Assembly (NCBI GenBank): GCA_029959085.1
Contig: JARWIR010000002.1
Coordinates: 46,186,233-46,250,232, forward strand
DNA: 64,000 nt
Reading direction: 5' to 3'
Origin: Nemophila menziesii
Lineage: Eukaryota; Streptophyta; Magnoliopsida; Boraginales; Hydrophyllaceae
Each line of letters starts with the position of its first letter. Position 1 is the first letter of the stretch. Below the pieces are notes generated by a model. It saw only the letters and a program-made list of their open reading frames with translations. It ran no database searches and had not been told where the DNA came from. Position numbers and translations under genes: made by a program. Positions 1-10,194 of this stretch are shown piece after piece.

Positions 1-291
1 TGTGTTCCATAGGAGAAAAATGAGCAAATGAGCTGATGGAAAAACAAGAGTGACCATGGAACCGGCGCAGGAACTTTCATATTCATGAATATTATTAATT
101 ATACTTGTGTTCCCCGTATGTTGATTAATTTTTAATTTCATTAAACCAAACTAATAATTACAGAGGTGGTGGATTTGACCGTCCAATCACTACTTTCAAA
201 ATTGTAGAGGTGTTAATAGTGAAGTATTCATGATAGAAGTTAAGTAAATGAGAGTGAGTCATAAACCTCACATTAAAATAATGGTGGTGGT
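1..291 (+). mobile_element. LINE fragment: ORF1-EN spacer, left flank of LTR
   Basis: Degenerate L1-type LINE sequence, essentially identical to 28734-29024 and recognisably similar to 47790-48051. It covers the non-coding stretch between ORF1 and the start of the endonuclease. Its last codons (about 264-291) read PHIKIMVV and lead into the endonuclease ETK motif, but the LTR interrupts before the Glu. The homology begins at base 1, so the copy continues off the left edge of the window. No open frame survives. Confidence 0.7.
287..291. repeat. 5-bp target-site sequence GTGGT left of the LTR
   Basis: Same 5 bp as the target duplication flanking the complete element at 29020-29024 and 34733-34737. 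Here only the left copy exists. The right side of this LTR runs into unrelated sequence with no matching GTGGT. Confidence 0.75.
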
Positions 292-1993
292 TGATGTCTC
301 CCTATTTGTTATAATTATTAGCCCTTTATAGACACCCTTTTAGATGAATAAATGACTTATTTGATTGACTTTTATGCTTATTTGATAATATTGCACTTTC
401 TCCCCTTGAAAATTCACTATTTGCATTTTTAGAGATTTTGTGCGTTAATTTGATTTTTTTTAGTGCAAAGTTAGTAGGTTCTTGAATCTTATGAAAGACC
501 AATCCAAGTAGGAGAAGTGAGAATTAAAGTCTTAGGGTATTTTAGTGTGTTAGGAAGTACTTCTACTCGAGTTTCTGTTTTTAGAGTGCACTTTTATGTT
601 TCTAGTCTTGAATTATTGATTTATTCTTTTTAAAGCATATGCGGTTTAATTATGTATTTAATGTGAATCTTTAGAGACCATGTCAAGTAAAAGAAGTAAA
701 GGAAAGATATATACATGGAAATAAGAAGATTAAGGAAGGATATATGCAAAGAAGGAAACGATAAAGCTGCCTTATGAATCTGAAATTCCAGCCACATTTC
801 AAAGACAAGTCCATAAAATAACATTGGCTAGGAATTTGGGCGATTGGTCTGCACCAACGGAAATAGCTTTCCAAGACAAGCGGTTTCGAATATTGGAACA
901 TGTCAAACGGATAAGAATTGAAGGAGATATGACCTAAACAAATCAGCAGCAGAATCTTACCTTTCCTAGATTTTAGGGTTACGAATTTAAGAGTTCTTAA
1001 CTTGTCTTTCACTCCAAGAAAATTCGACCTAGGGCTTGCTAACACCTATAAGTACACCCCTTAGCCTCCTCTTTTCACACACTTCAGATAATTACACAAG
1101 AGGCTTAAAGTTTTCAAGTCAGAGCAAGAAGGCAAGGAGAAACTAGTGTTGGAGGAGTTCTGTTCTTCCATCATCAGTCATCTTACCTTTAAGGTTATCA
1201 ATTTATCATTTGTATTTGAACATGAATTCCTTATATTTAATTTCAGTTTTTAATTCCGTTATGAACTAATTTTCTTAGTGCTTGAGAATCGCTATATGGT
1301 TTGAACCCAATTCTATTTAATTTATGTTTTTTGAATTTGGGATTTAATTGTTTAAATTAGACTAGGTATTTTGTGTTGAATATTATTTTGTTTTAATCAC
1401 TAATTTTGAAGTCATGAATTAAACTTAGCTCATAGTAATTAGGCTATTCCCTATAGTGGCGTATGGATCACCTTGACGGGGGGTTTAATTACAAACTTAG
1501 ATAATAGACGCATAGTATTGTTATTGAACCTGACGGGCTTAACTAACCATGTTCACCCTGTCGGGGTTTGTAATACCGTAGGATAGCTCTTAGGTCCACC
1601 CTGACGGGGGCTAGGAGATATTAGAGTCCCGACTACTACAATAATACCAGTTTAGCCCTTAAACAGAAGCATAAATTAGATAGGTTAGGTGAAACCCTTG
1701 CGAGGGTCAAGTACTCTCTCTCTTCTGAAGTTTCAGTTCTCTCTTACTTGCGTTATTTTACTTCTGTAGTTTATTTTCTTGCAGCTTTTAATTTATAAAA
1801 ACCAAACAAAAATCTTATCTTTTATTTTTCTGTCAAGCAATTACTACTACTATCCGATTAATACCTGAGTTGTGCCTAGTTCGTACTTGCGAACGAACTT
1901 GGTTATCATATATTACTTGGAAAACCGCGCACTTGCGGTTAAGTGGTTCCCTTATTTTCAGTTCTTAATTTATAAATAAACCAGGTGCCACTA
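292..1993 (+). mobile_element. Athila-type LTR, isolated copy (1702 bp)
   Basis: Full-length LTR beginning TGATGTCTCC and ending CCACTA where the other copy ends CCACCA. By eye it has only about four differences from the 5' LTR at 29025-30726, and the left flank is identical too. It is not a normal solo LTR: no right-hand target duplication follows, and the usual primer-binding site and gag are absent. It was therefore copied together with its flank and then joined to other DNA exactly at its 3' terminus. Confidence 0.85.
1471..1610 (+). repeat. Spaced CC(C)TGACGGGG repeats inside the LTR
   Basis: Four short GC-rich copies (about 1471-1480, 1529-1537, 1554-1566 and 1596-1610) share the core CCTGACGGG or CCTGTCGGGG, are spaced about 25-60 bp apart, and stand out in an AT-rich LTR. 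The same set occurs at 30204-30343 and, partly mutated, in the 3' LTR near 34173-34350. The role is unknown; a regulatory or RNA-structural element is possible. Confidence 0.7.
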
Positions 1994-2043
1994 AAAATGA
2001 TGTCTCATATTAACATTAATCTATCACAAATGAGGAGACATCA
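1994..2043. repeat. Fold-back filler with LTR-terminal arms
   Basis: Directly after the LTR end come AAAA and then an imperfect inverted repeat: left arm TGATGTCTCAT (1998-2008), right arm ATGAGGAGACATCA (2030-2043). The arms share the first nine bases of the LTR itself (TGATGTCTC). From 2044 the sequence matches 42092 and 55665 onward, so these 50 bases form the join between the LTR and LINE0. Confidence 0.65.
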
Positions 2044-2338
2044 TCACCCCACTTGAATTTCTCTTTTGATATTACATCCCAAACCAAACAAGAATCCTGG
2101 ATGTGCCTATCTTTTAAATAGTTTGTTAGAAGTATATATGATTGAGAATTGGTTAAATTATGTAAAACAAGCGACGCATTAAAATGCTTTTAATACCAAA
2201 TCCTAATAATGTCGTATCGAGTTGGAATATGACACTCATTAATCCATGCTCATGGTTTTATGTTACATGCAACATTTTCAATAGTGTTACTTAATCCTCT
2301 TATTCTTAAACAGAATGATAACTCCATGGATTAAGTAA

Positions 2339-3113
2339 TTGACAAATATTAGAATTTGTTCTCGGGCTCAATTGATTCAATGCAGGGCATGGAAATCGAA
2401 GGTTCAAACAAGCGCAGGAGTTAATATTAATAATCTTCATAAGAAGGAGAGTAAAGGTGACGAAGAAGAGCCACCAAATCACCTGTTATATATTGATGTT
2501 ATTCGAGTCATCAAGGAACTATGCCTTCTTCACTAAAGTATGCAACAGGATCAAGAACCTCAAAAGCAAGAAGTGAATGGCTCTAATAAAAGGCCTGACT
2601 TGTTCTATATGTGTGAAAATGAACCTCATCCAAATCCGACGTACCCACAGCTCCTGTGCACGGCGGAACAAATGCAAAATGGTTGTAGGGTATTTAAAAT
2701 CTATTTGATTACATAGTTACAATATAGGTTATACATATCTATCGAATAAAATGAATCAAATTAGGGGTCCAAAAGGTCATATGAAATTAGTAGAGGTTGA
2801 GTATGGTTCTATCCTAGCAAATTTTGATAGCTTTGAGGACTACAATAGAATTATGATGGGATTGTGGATGATACTAGATTGTTATTTAATAGTGAAAACA
2901 TGGGACCCTTATTTCAAAGCATGCTTTCTCACGTAGCACTAGTGATAAAGACAGTTGCAGACCAATGAGAATAGTGTCACGGGATGACAACAATAGGTGT
3001 CCAGGAATTTTGATAATTCAACTAAAAGAATACCAAACAAGTGAAATCATAGAGAACCCGGCAGGTATCGTAATGTTTGTTAATGAATTAGTGGCAGATA
3101 ATGTTGCATTTTA
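2339..3113 (+). pseudogene. LINE0 ORF1 (DUF4283-like) pseudogene
   Basis: ORF1 of plant L1 LINEs encodes an RNA-binding protein of the retrotransposition complex. An acidic N-terminal stretch (2339-2533) ends at a stop. Then NEPHPNPTYPQLLCTAEQ (about 2618-2671) matches the region just before DUF4283. The core at 2751-2920 contains RGPKGHMKLVEV, ILANFDSFEDYNRIM and GLWMILDCYLIVKTWDP, matching the 'WkPkG..k.iD...F.vkF...eDy..vl..gPW.i.d.yL.v..W.P' pattern of the family. A shifted frame continues to about 3113. There are several stops and at least two frameshifts. The same peptide blocks recur in LINE2 and LINE4. Confidence 0.72.
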
Positions 3114-3516
3114 AGGCAGTGATAAATGGAGTAGTGACACAGCTTTACAGGACCTTTTCTATGATAATTTAGAGCACCCGAAACATGACCAGTCTTCTAC
3201 CAAATTCTGTAATTGCACATAGTTCCACCAGTTCTCCCGGACTTGAATATTGTGTGTGCTCCATGAAAAGATCTTGTAATCTTGATCGAGGGAGATGAGA
3301 TTTCCGAGATGATGGAAAAACGAGAGTGAGCATAGAAACGGCGCAGGGGTTGTCGTTTTTCTGAATAGTATTAGTTTTCTCTATGTTTCCTTGATTGTGT
3401 GTAATTTTTTATTTCGGAGTATGGGGTTTTTCTGACCATCCAATCAATATTTTTTGTTAAAATTGTAGAGTATTCCAATAGTGTAAGACTCAAAAGAGAA
3501 ATTAAGGAAAAATAGT

Positions 3517-4352
3517 GAGCCCTAAACCTCTCATTACTATAGTTGTGGATACTAAAGCCACTTATTAAATACATGACCGAGAAAAAGTCCATCAGAATTG
3601 ATGTGATTGACTTTCGGGGGAATTGGATCCTAAAAAGTAGAAACGATATATCTATTCAAATTTTACCAGCGAGTAAACAAGTTATTAATGTACATATATC
3701 TATAAGATCATATAGCCCTTGTATTTTATATGCAGTATATGTAAATCCATAGACGTGGATACTATGGAACGCTATAGAGACAAGTTAGAGTAACATACAT
3801 GTACTGTGAATTATGACATGAGATTTAATCAGATTAATTTCATTGAGGACAAGACGTGAGGTACTCCAGAAGCAGATAGACACATGAGAAAATTTGAGAG
3901 ATAGAGAGAAATTTAATGTTTTGGTGAAGATTGATATAGAGTAAGTCGTGGAACTTAGGGATGAAATAAATGAAGCAACATGATAAAGCCTACGGAAATG
4001 ACAGTTGGTGAGATACGTTTCAAGACATAAAGGTTCATCAACTCCCCACACTCATTTACACCAACTTCGGATTATTATCAAGATTGCTCCTCTACCATTT
4101 AACAATAGAAAACGACATCAAATCTGTTTAAAAGTAGCTTGGTATCCGACAAAGGATTCCGAGATTTCGTACGGAGCAAATGGGAGGAGTACACTTGGAG
4201 AATATTTAGAGAAAATGAGACGGAATTTATTGGCTTGGAAAAATGATAATTTTGGGTATATATTCCACAAGAAAAAAACCATTGACCGATATGGTAGGGA
4301 TCCAAAATATATCACTAATTTTAGACAACTCCCTAGTGAAATTGGAGGCTAG
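3517..4352 (+). pseudogene. LINE0 endonuclease (APE-like) pseudogene
   Basis: The N-terminal endonuclease of LINE ORF2 nicks target DNA. Visible blocks are VVVDTKA (about 3535), where Asp replaces the catalytic Glu of the family ETK motif; a glycine-poor version of 'GxSGGixiLW' at about 3598-3640; and QVINVHI...ILYAVYVNP (3680-3752), matching 'Q.ih..i....ltavYvnP'. At 4005-4352 one open frame covers the end of the domain and its C-terminal extension (KVAWYP, LEKMRRNLLAWKNDNFGYIF), matching 'aW.....L..WNk..FGnif'. It is broken by stops between 3753 and 4005. The altered catalytic residue and the breaks make it inactive. Confidence 0.75.
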
Positions 4353-5375
4353 TCGAAGTAAGGAATATGAGAGTTTTCTCGAGTAAGAGGAAAAGCGCTA
4401 GTGCCAATAAGAGCAATCATATTGGATTCATTTAGGAGACAAAAATACCAGATTTTATCATTTGACCATGTTAGTCCAAAAAGACAAGGCGGGGCGGCCG
4501 CAGATCAAGAACAACAATAATGAATGGCTTGAGGACGAAGATAATCAGAGAACATAGGTGAAGGAATTTTTTAGCACATTTTCTCGCTAGATGACACCAC
4601 ATTATGTGAGGGTTACAAGTGAATTATTCGAGTAGCGATATTCCACATGAAACCCCACAAGGAATTGTGATGGGACAAAATGACAATAGGGTTGTATCAA
4701 AAGTGTTGGGAGATGGTCGGTCCTTAAATTTGTGATATGCCAAGACATGCATTACATTATGGATTTTTTCCCGAGAGAGGTCATGGGCACATCCATACAC
4801 TTTTCTTGTAGGTAGCATAACTGATAGGCCCATATAATAGAAGTTTTCTTCCAAATTTCCGGCGATCGACAACATCGTGCTAGTTAGTGAATCAGGTTAT
4901 GTTATGAGGAACAAATAGGTCAGAATCTACCAGTTAGTGTTATTGAAATAATGTGACTGATTTGAGTAAATTACTATGTTTAAGTGAGGTGCTGAATTTG
5001 TAAGCATAAACTTGGTTGAATAACAAGTAATAATAATTAGAGAAAAGATAAACTTTAGTAATGGTTTAGTTCAAATTGTCTTGTGATAACATGTCGATCC
5101 TTTGATTACAATGATTATACATGTATATACACACTACTAAGATCACATTTACTCCCATGATCTCTTGCATGGTTGCAACGTTTCGGTAAGTACTCTTTTG
5201 ATTCTTGAGGAGCATGCTTCTGGATTATGGTCACATCTGAAACCGATAATTGTCACGTCATTTAACCGTGGATCACGAGATGGCTGATTATTATAAGGAT
5301 CGTGGCTTGGTATTGCCTACTCCTTGAGTAGACCGAATATACTCCACAAAATCTTCTTATTACTACTTAACCTTC
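4353..5375 (+). pseudogene. LINE0 linker and reverse transcriptase remnant
   Basis: RT is the polymerase for target-primed reverse transcription. Blocks in shifting frames are GLYQKCWEMVGP (about 4687-4725), equal to the 'FYQkcWeivg' start of L1 RT; IDNIVLVSESGYVMRNK (about 4866-4916), equal to 'I.DNil...E..h.mk.k'; and HEMADYYKDRGLVL at about 5275, where the FADD box should stand. YKDR in place of FADD means the catalytic aspartates are lost. Two deletions of about 59 and 102 bp relative to LINE4 remove the segment before and the segment after the first block. The element fades after 5375. Confidence 0.6.
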
Positions 5376-6548
5376 ATAATTATTGAGGTCTTGTATGGAT
5401 GATTTTTCACGAGCTATCCCTTTACTTGCACCTGAGGTCTAGCTGACATTTTCTCCCTATAAACTACCAATTTAATTTTGTAATTTCCTTCAGGGAGATA
5501 CTAAAATTTTATGGTTCATGTCTAGATTAATTTTTCATCTCGTCTGTCCACTGAAAAAGACGATTATTTGAGATTCCTTAACTCACGTGGAAGTTTCCAT
5601 GTCTAGATTATTCGATAATTCTTCTATACATGACTCGATCATTTATTTCCACTTTGTTTATAGTTTGAAATACTGATTTACATTCACTTACTGCGAAAAC
5701 TGTTCCAAAATCAAAACATCTCAACGAGAAAAATTCCGCTTCGGGTAGCTTGGATACCTTTGTTTTTATTCGCGTTTCTCATTTTCTGTAACATGGATAG
5801 AGCAACTTGACAAGAATGCTACATAAATTTATTAACGAGGTGTCTCCGACGGAACATGAGTGTATCCCAAAGGGGATGTGACATGATTATATCCTTGATG
5901 CGCCATTTGGATAAATCGAGAGTAGCTCCATCACCCAGGAACTTTATGGAGGTTATTTTACCTCTTTGCAAGAGGATTGCATCTCCCTTATTGTTTATTT
6001 TCCTTGAGAGGGAAGAGAGCAAAGAGGATGTTTCACTAACCATCTGACAAGATCACTAGTTGCGTCAAGATCATCTCCCGCCGCTTGATCTTCATTGATA
6101 TCTTCATTTCTTTCTCTACCTCATATTACTTTAGAGAATACTTCTCTAGGGGTGTATTTGGTTCGAGATTTCATAAAAGGTATTGAATTGTTCTTTTCTA
6201 TCTCACATGCTTTCTTTATACATTTCTTCAATAATTTTATGTTTTTAGTTGTCGGTCTATTCGACCCTCGTGTCCCTAGTAGAGATTATGGTTTCCAAAT
6301 TGGAAGGCATGGTGGATGGTGCCGTCCCTCAAGGTGTGATTAATAAACCAACATTCGAGTGAGCTACTACACTTAAGTGTACAGGTTGTTAACAAGTAAT
6401 AAATAGGTAAGGAAGGAGGTGTATCGTTCTCCACAAATACTATAAGGTTAATTTATTTGTGTTTTATGGAAGTGTAGCGGACCCGAGTTGCATTTACAAA
6501 AGATAAATGGATATTTGTTTGTTATTGTGAGACTGAGGGACTAAAAAT

Positions 6549-6632
6549 CAATAATAATAATAATATTAATAATAATAATATTAATAATAATAATATTAAT
6601 AATAATAATAATAATATTAATAATAACAATTA
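6549..6632. repeat. (AAT)n microsatellite, about 84 bp
   Basis: Run of AAT triplets with a few ATT interruptions. The duplicate at 60359-60412 is about 30 bp shorter, showing repeat-number change since the duplication. Confidence 0.9.
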
Positions 6633-9571
6633 AAATGAAAAGAACGATAATATAAGTAAAGGGGATGGATTGCAAATATATTAAGAACATGAAATGAGAA
6701 TATAGCGAGGGAATACGCAAGTAATCACCGCTTGTTCTGGTTGTCCACTTTATTACTTTAAGGGAGAATTTCGTTCTACGCAATAGTTAGGATTCAATTC
6801 TCTCTCTAAATCCTTTCTGGGTTGATAGGAAGCTACCAAACACCACTAGATACCTTTTATGAGCTTACCTTACAAGTGATGGTAGACGCCTAAGGTTCTT
6901 ACCTTAACGACTATGTGGTTACTCATGACCTCCCGGTTAACTAATGAACACTAGACTCTTATGTGTTGTTTTGCGTAACCGAACCTCTCTTTAGGGAAAA
7001 AGTCGTAATTACTAAGGGCGAATCACTACTTGTCTAGAGTAGGGGCTGAAAATTTAATTGTCTAACATATAACCAAAACATAAAAACAAAAATTCATTTC
7101 AATATATTAATCCCAAAATGCAACACATTGTAGTACTCGAAAGTTAGTTTCATATATTAAGCATTATCAAGCTATGAGATAATTGGTTCATAGTAAAAAT
7201 AGTAGAAAATGTATGAAATTGCTAAAATCCTGTTTTAAATAAAAATAATAAGGTTTATTCGAGGAATCGATAATAAACAGTGAAGGTTAGAGGTGGAATG
7301 GTGCCGAAAATGGCTTATTCTTCCTTTAGCTCCAAGCGTGTCAAATTACATATATTAAATTCCCCAAAAAATTTTTAGGAAGTGTGGGCCCTATTTAAGT
7401 GGCTAAAATTAACTAAAAAATGTTTTCACCAAACATAGATAGGTTCGAGGCACCGTGGAAGCAATATCATTAAATTTGTCATCTTAACTCTGAATTGTGA
7501 ATCGTCAACTCTCACGTGCTCCTAACTTAAAGTACAATCATAAGCCCAAGGGCTTGCTCAGAATCCTAGCTTAACGCGTGTGGTGACTCCATTAAGTCGA
7601 CTTCAAAGTTTTGTAGGTAAATGCTTGTGATCTTTCATGGTGGTTTTTTTATCTTTTCACTACTTGACTTGGGGGGTTGCCTTGACCTCTTGACTTATAT
7701 GCATCATCAAGGGGTCTTTAATAAACCATGAACCTAAGAGTTTCACTTTTAGCACACAATTAATGCACAAAATCTCTAATAGTTACAAAACATTCAAAAG
7801 TAGATAAAAAATAAAAATATATCAAATATTAGGGAATAATCCCAAAATAGATCCAAAAATCCCCTAAGAAGCTGTCTCATGGTGCAATTAATCTATCACA
7901 AAACGTGATTCATCAAGACCCTGAAATCATAGATTTGTCGTCCAACAAAATAAAAACTAAACTAGGGTCTTAAGTCCAACTAATCATCGAAGTATAAGGC
8001 ATAGAGAACGATCCTAAAACAATACCTAAATATGTCTCATGAAATAATGCCTAAGAATTAATCTACAAGTAACAAATCATACAGATAATCAACACAATAA
8101 TATTATCAGGTACAATTAGTTTCACAATGCAAGAAGAGATCGTTTTTATATATTTCAAAACGGTGGACATAGGTTGTTCTCAGTCCTTTCACGTGATCTA
8201 ATGGTCAACTCAACTACTCCCAATCTGTTCAATCGTTACTAAACAATATAACTATCAATCTTGAGGTCTTAAGATGTAGCGTAGGCTTAAGGTACGGTGT
8301 GGTCTATTTGGGTAATTATGAGTGTGTTGTTGACCCTCTCCTCACTATCCATCAACTCATCGTCCTAGAGCTTGATTTTACGCTCATAATCATGCACACT
8401 AAACCTACCTGATGTCAAATCGAAGCATCCCCAAGTTCCAAACCAATCATGAATGTACTATACAAGTTTTTTTATTGTTTTCATATATTTTTCTTTCCTT
8501 TTTCGTAAGTCAAACATGAATTATTTTTTATGAGTCCTCGTGTTAAATTATTTTCTTTTAATTCTCTTTTTCTTTTTATTTTATTTTCTTTTCAAATCTT
8601 TTTTCTTACTAATCTGGTAAGTATTACAAATAAGCGCACAATGATAAATCACAAAATAAATATCTAACCTCCAAATGTATCTCATGATCATGTACCCATC
8701 ACCCAAAACTCGAGCTCGAAAACAACTATTCCTAAACATGTGACTCGATGGCGGGTCATATGGTTGAGTCCTAAAACTAAAGGGTAAAGTCTTATAATGC
8801 AGCTATCACAGAAAAGGATAAAAGGTTAGAACGAGGCTATGAAGAATATATCAATTAAATTCGGTTAGCAAGCTAGAAGTAAACAAAAGGATAATAAAGA
8901 AACACCTCAATCATTTTTCTAATTGTATGGTCTCGTTATTCTTTTGCTTTTAATGCATATGTTAATTGGTTTTTCGACTAGGTTGAACCTCACATTCAAA
9001 CACCTCTCATCCCCACATCGTTTAAACTTATCTTCTTATCATTGATTACTAATTAGTTCTATCTACAATTACGTGTTTTCATATTTGTACTTTATTTACA
9101 TCATAAACAATTCACAATGACTACTTCTTATCTATCATTAACTTGTATAAAGCATGTTTTTCAGGTTTGTTTTCTAAGTCCCACACCTATTTATTATACG
9201 ATTTTTTTTTGTATTTTCCATTTTCTTAATGACAATAAGAAAATTCACTAATTAAGAAAGCAATAACCATAAATATATTTAACTGAGTTAACTAATTTTG
9301 TGGTTGTTTTCTTGTTATATATATATATTAGAAATACCTTGTATCTAAAGATATGGCAATATATACACTTTTTTATTTTAATAGAATCCAGTAATTACAA
9401 ATGTATTTTATTTGTGCAAATAGAAAAAAAAATATGTGCATTGTACAAGCTACCTTCCAATTTTGTTGGTTTCAGAGGAGACATCCGTGATGGGCGGTAG
9501 TATTTAACATATTAATAAGAAAACAAATTATTTCAACATTTAAAGGTTTGGTTTTATTTTTTAATATGTCT

Positions 9572-9720
9572 CGGGTATGTTAACACTTACCAAACAGGTA
9601 AGTTAAATGGAATTTAACTTGTAGTGCAAACTAACTAAAGATTTTTTATGTCAAACATAATTTAACTGGTAAGAAAAAAATTATTCGGGTATGTTAGAAT
9701 TTCATATACTAAACAGGTAT
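9572..9720. repeat. Short direct repeat pair, about 113 bp apart
   Basis: CGGGTATGTTA followed by a CTTACCAAACAGGTA-like sequence occurs at 9572-9605 and again at about 9685-9720 (CGGGTATGTTA ... ACTAAACAGGTA). Both are kept in the duplicate near 63357-63505. Function unknown. Confidence 0.5.
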
Positions 9721-10194
9721 ATAACTAAAATTTAGGGACCATTTCGCAAATATTTAAACTATCTGATAATATTCAACAAAACATTATGTTGAGTATGAGC
9801 ATAGTTTGTATTAAGAATGCGTCAACATCTCTTCTATCTTCATCTAAAGCAGGATGACCTAGAAAATTCGAGATATATCCTGTAAAATAACCATTATAAT
9901 CAAATTACAGGGAAATAAAGTGAAAAAATTAAAAATTAACTTCAATATGTTGTGTTAACGTTGTTATAAAAGTAGAGGTTGTAACAAACGTAATAAAAAA
10001 CAAAAATAATATTTCTCCACCTATAATCCAAAAAAGTTACAAGACAGCTAGAATGAGAAATGCTACCTAAAAACTATGTTTGAGATGAGGATAGTATATG
10101 ATAGCTACATGTGTTCTATATAACAGAATTGTAAATTAGATATCTAAATCGGCCTTGAAAGAAAGGTAATTCATAGTTCAGTGTTATGTTCTTG

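Larger units (their letters stand above)
2044..5375 (+). mobile_element. LINE0, degenerate L1-type non-LTR retrotransposon
   Basis: Decayed plant L1-clade LINE with its domains in the expected order: DUF4283-like ORF1 (2339-3113), endonuclease (3517-4352), and linker plus reverse transcriptase (4353-5375). The closest copy is 55665-59160 at a few per cent difference. Relative to that copy it lacks about 59 bp near 4605 and about 102 bp near 4808. The RT is cut off soon after the catalytic box, and no RNase H, zinc-finger tail or poly(A) end is visible. Stops and frameshifts throughout; cannot be autonomous. Confidence 0.8.
5376..10194. repeat. Non-coding LINE-adjacent tail, copy 1
   Basis: About 4.8 kb co-duplicated with 59161-64000, with small substitutions and indels but continuous colinearity up to the window end. 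I recognise no gene. Open frames are short; those near 5819-6047 and 6095-6343 are conserved in both copies, but that only reflects recent duplication. It holds an AAT microsatellite (6549-6632), a stretch of mixed composition (6360-7080), and AT-rich DNA with TATATA runs near 9300. The copy continues beyond the far end of the window at its other location, so 10194 is a comparison limit rather than a true boundary. Confidence 0.75.

Noticed and set aside
683..1045. Minus-strand ORF of 120 codons repeated at 29416-29778
   Set aside because: It lies wholly inside the LTR and is repeated only because the LTR is; the 3' LTR copy breaks it. No domain.
292..1993. Ordinary solo LTR formed by LTR-LTR recombination
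   Set aside because: No GTGGT duplication on the right side; the sequence continues into a fold-back and then LINE0 instead of the expected GGAAACCAAG.
5819..6047. ORFs on both strands conserved at 59502-59838
   Set aside because: Both strands being open in both copies reflects shared descent. No motif recognised on either strand.
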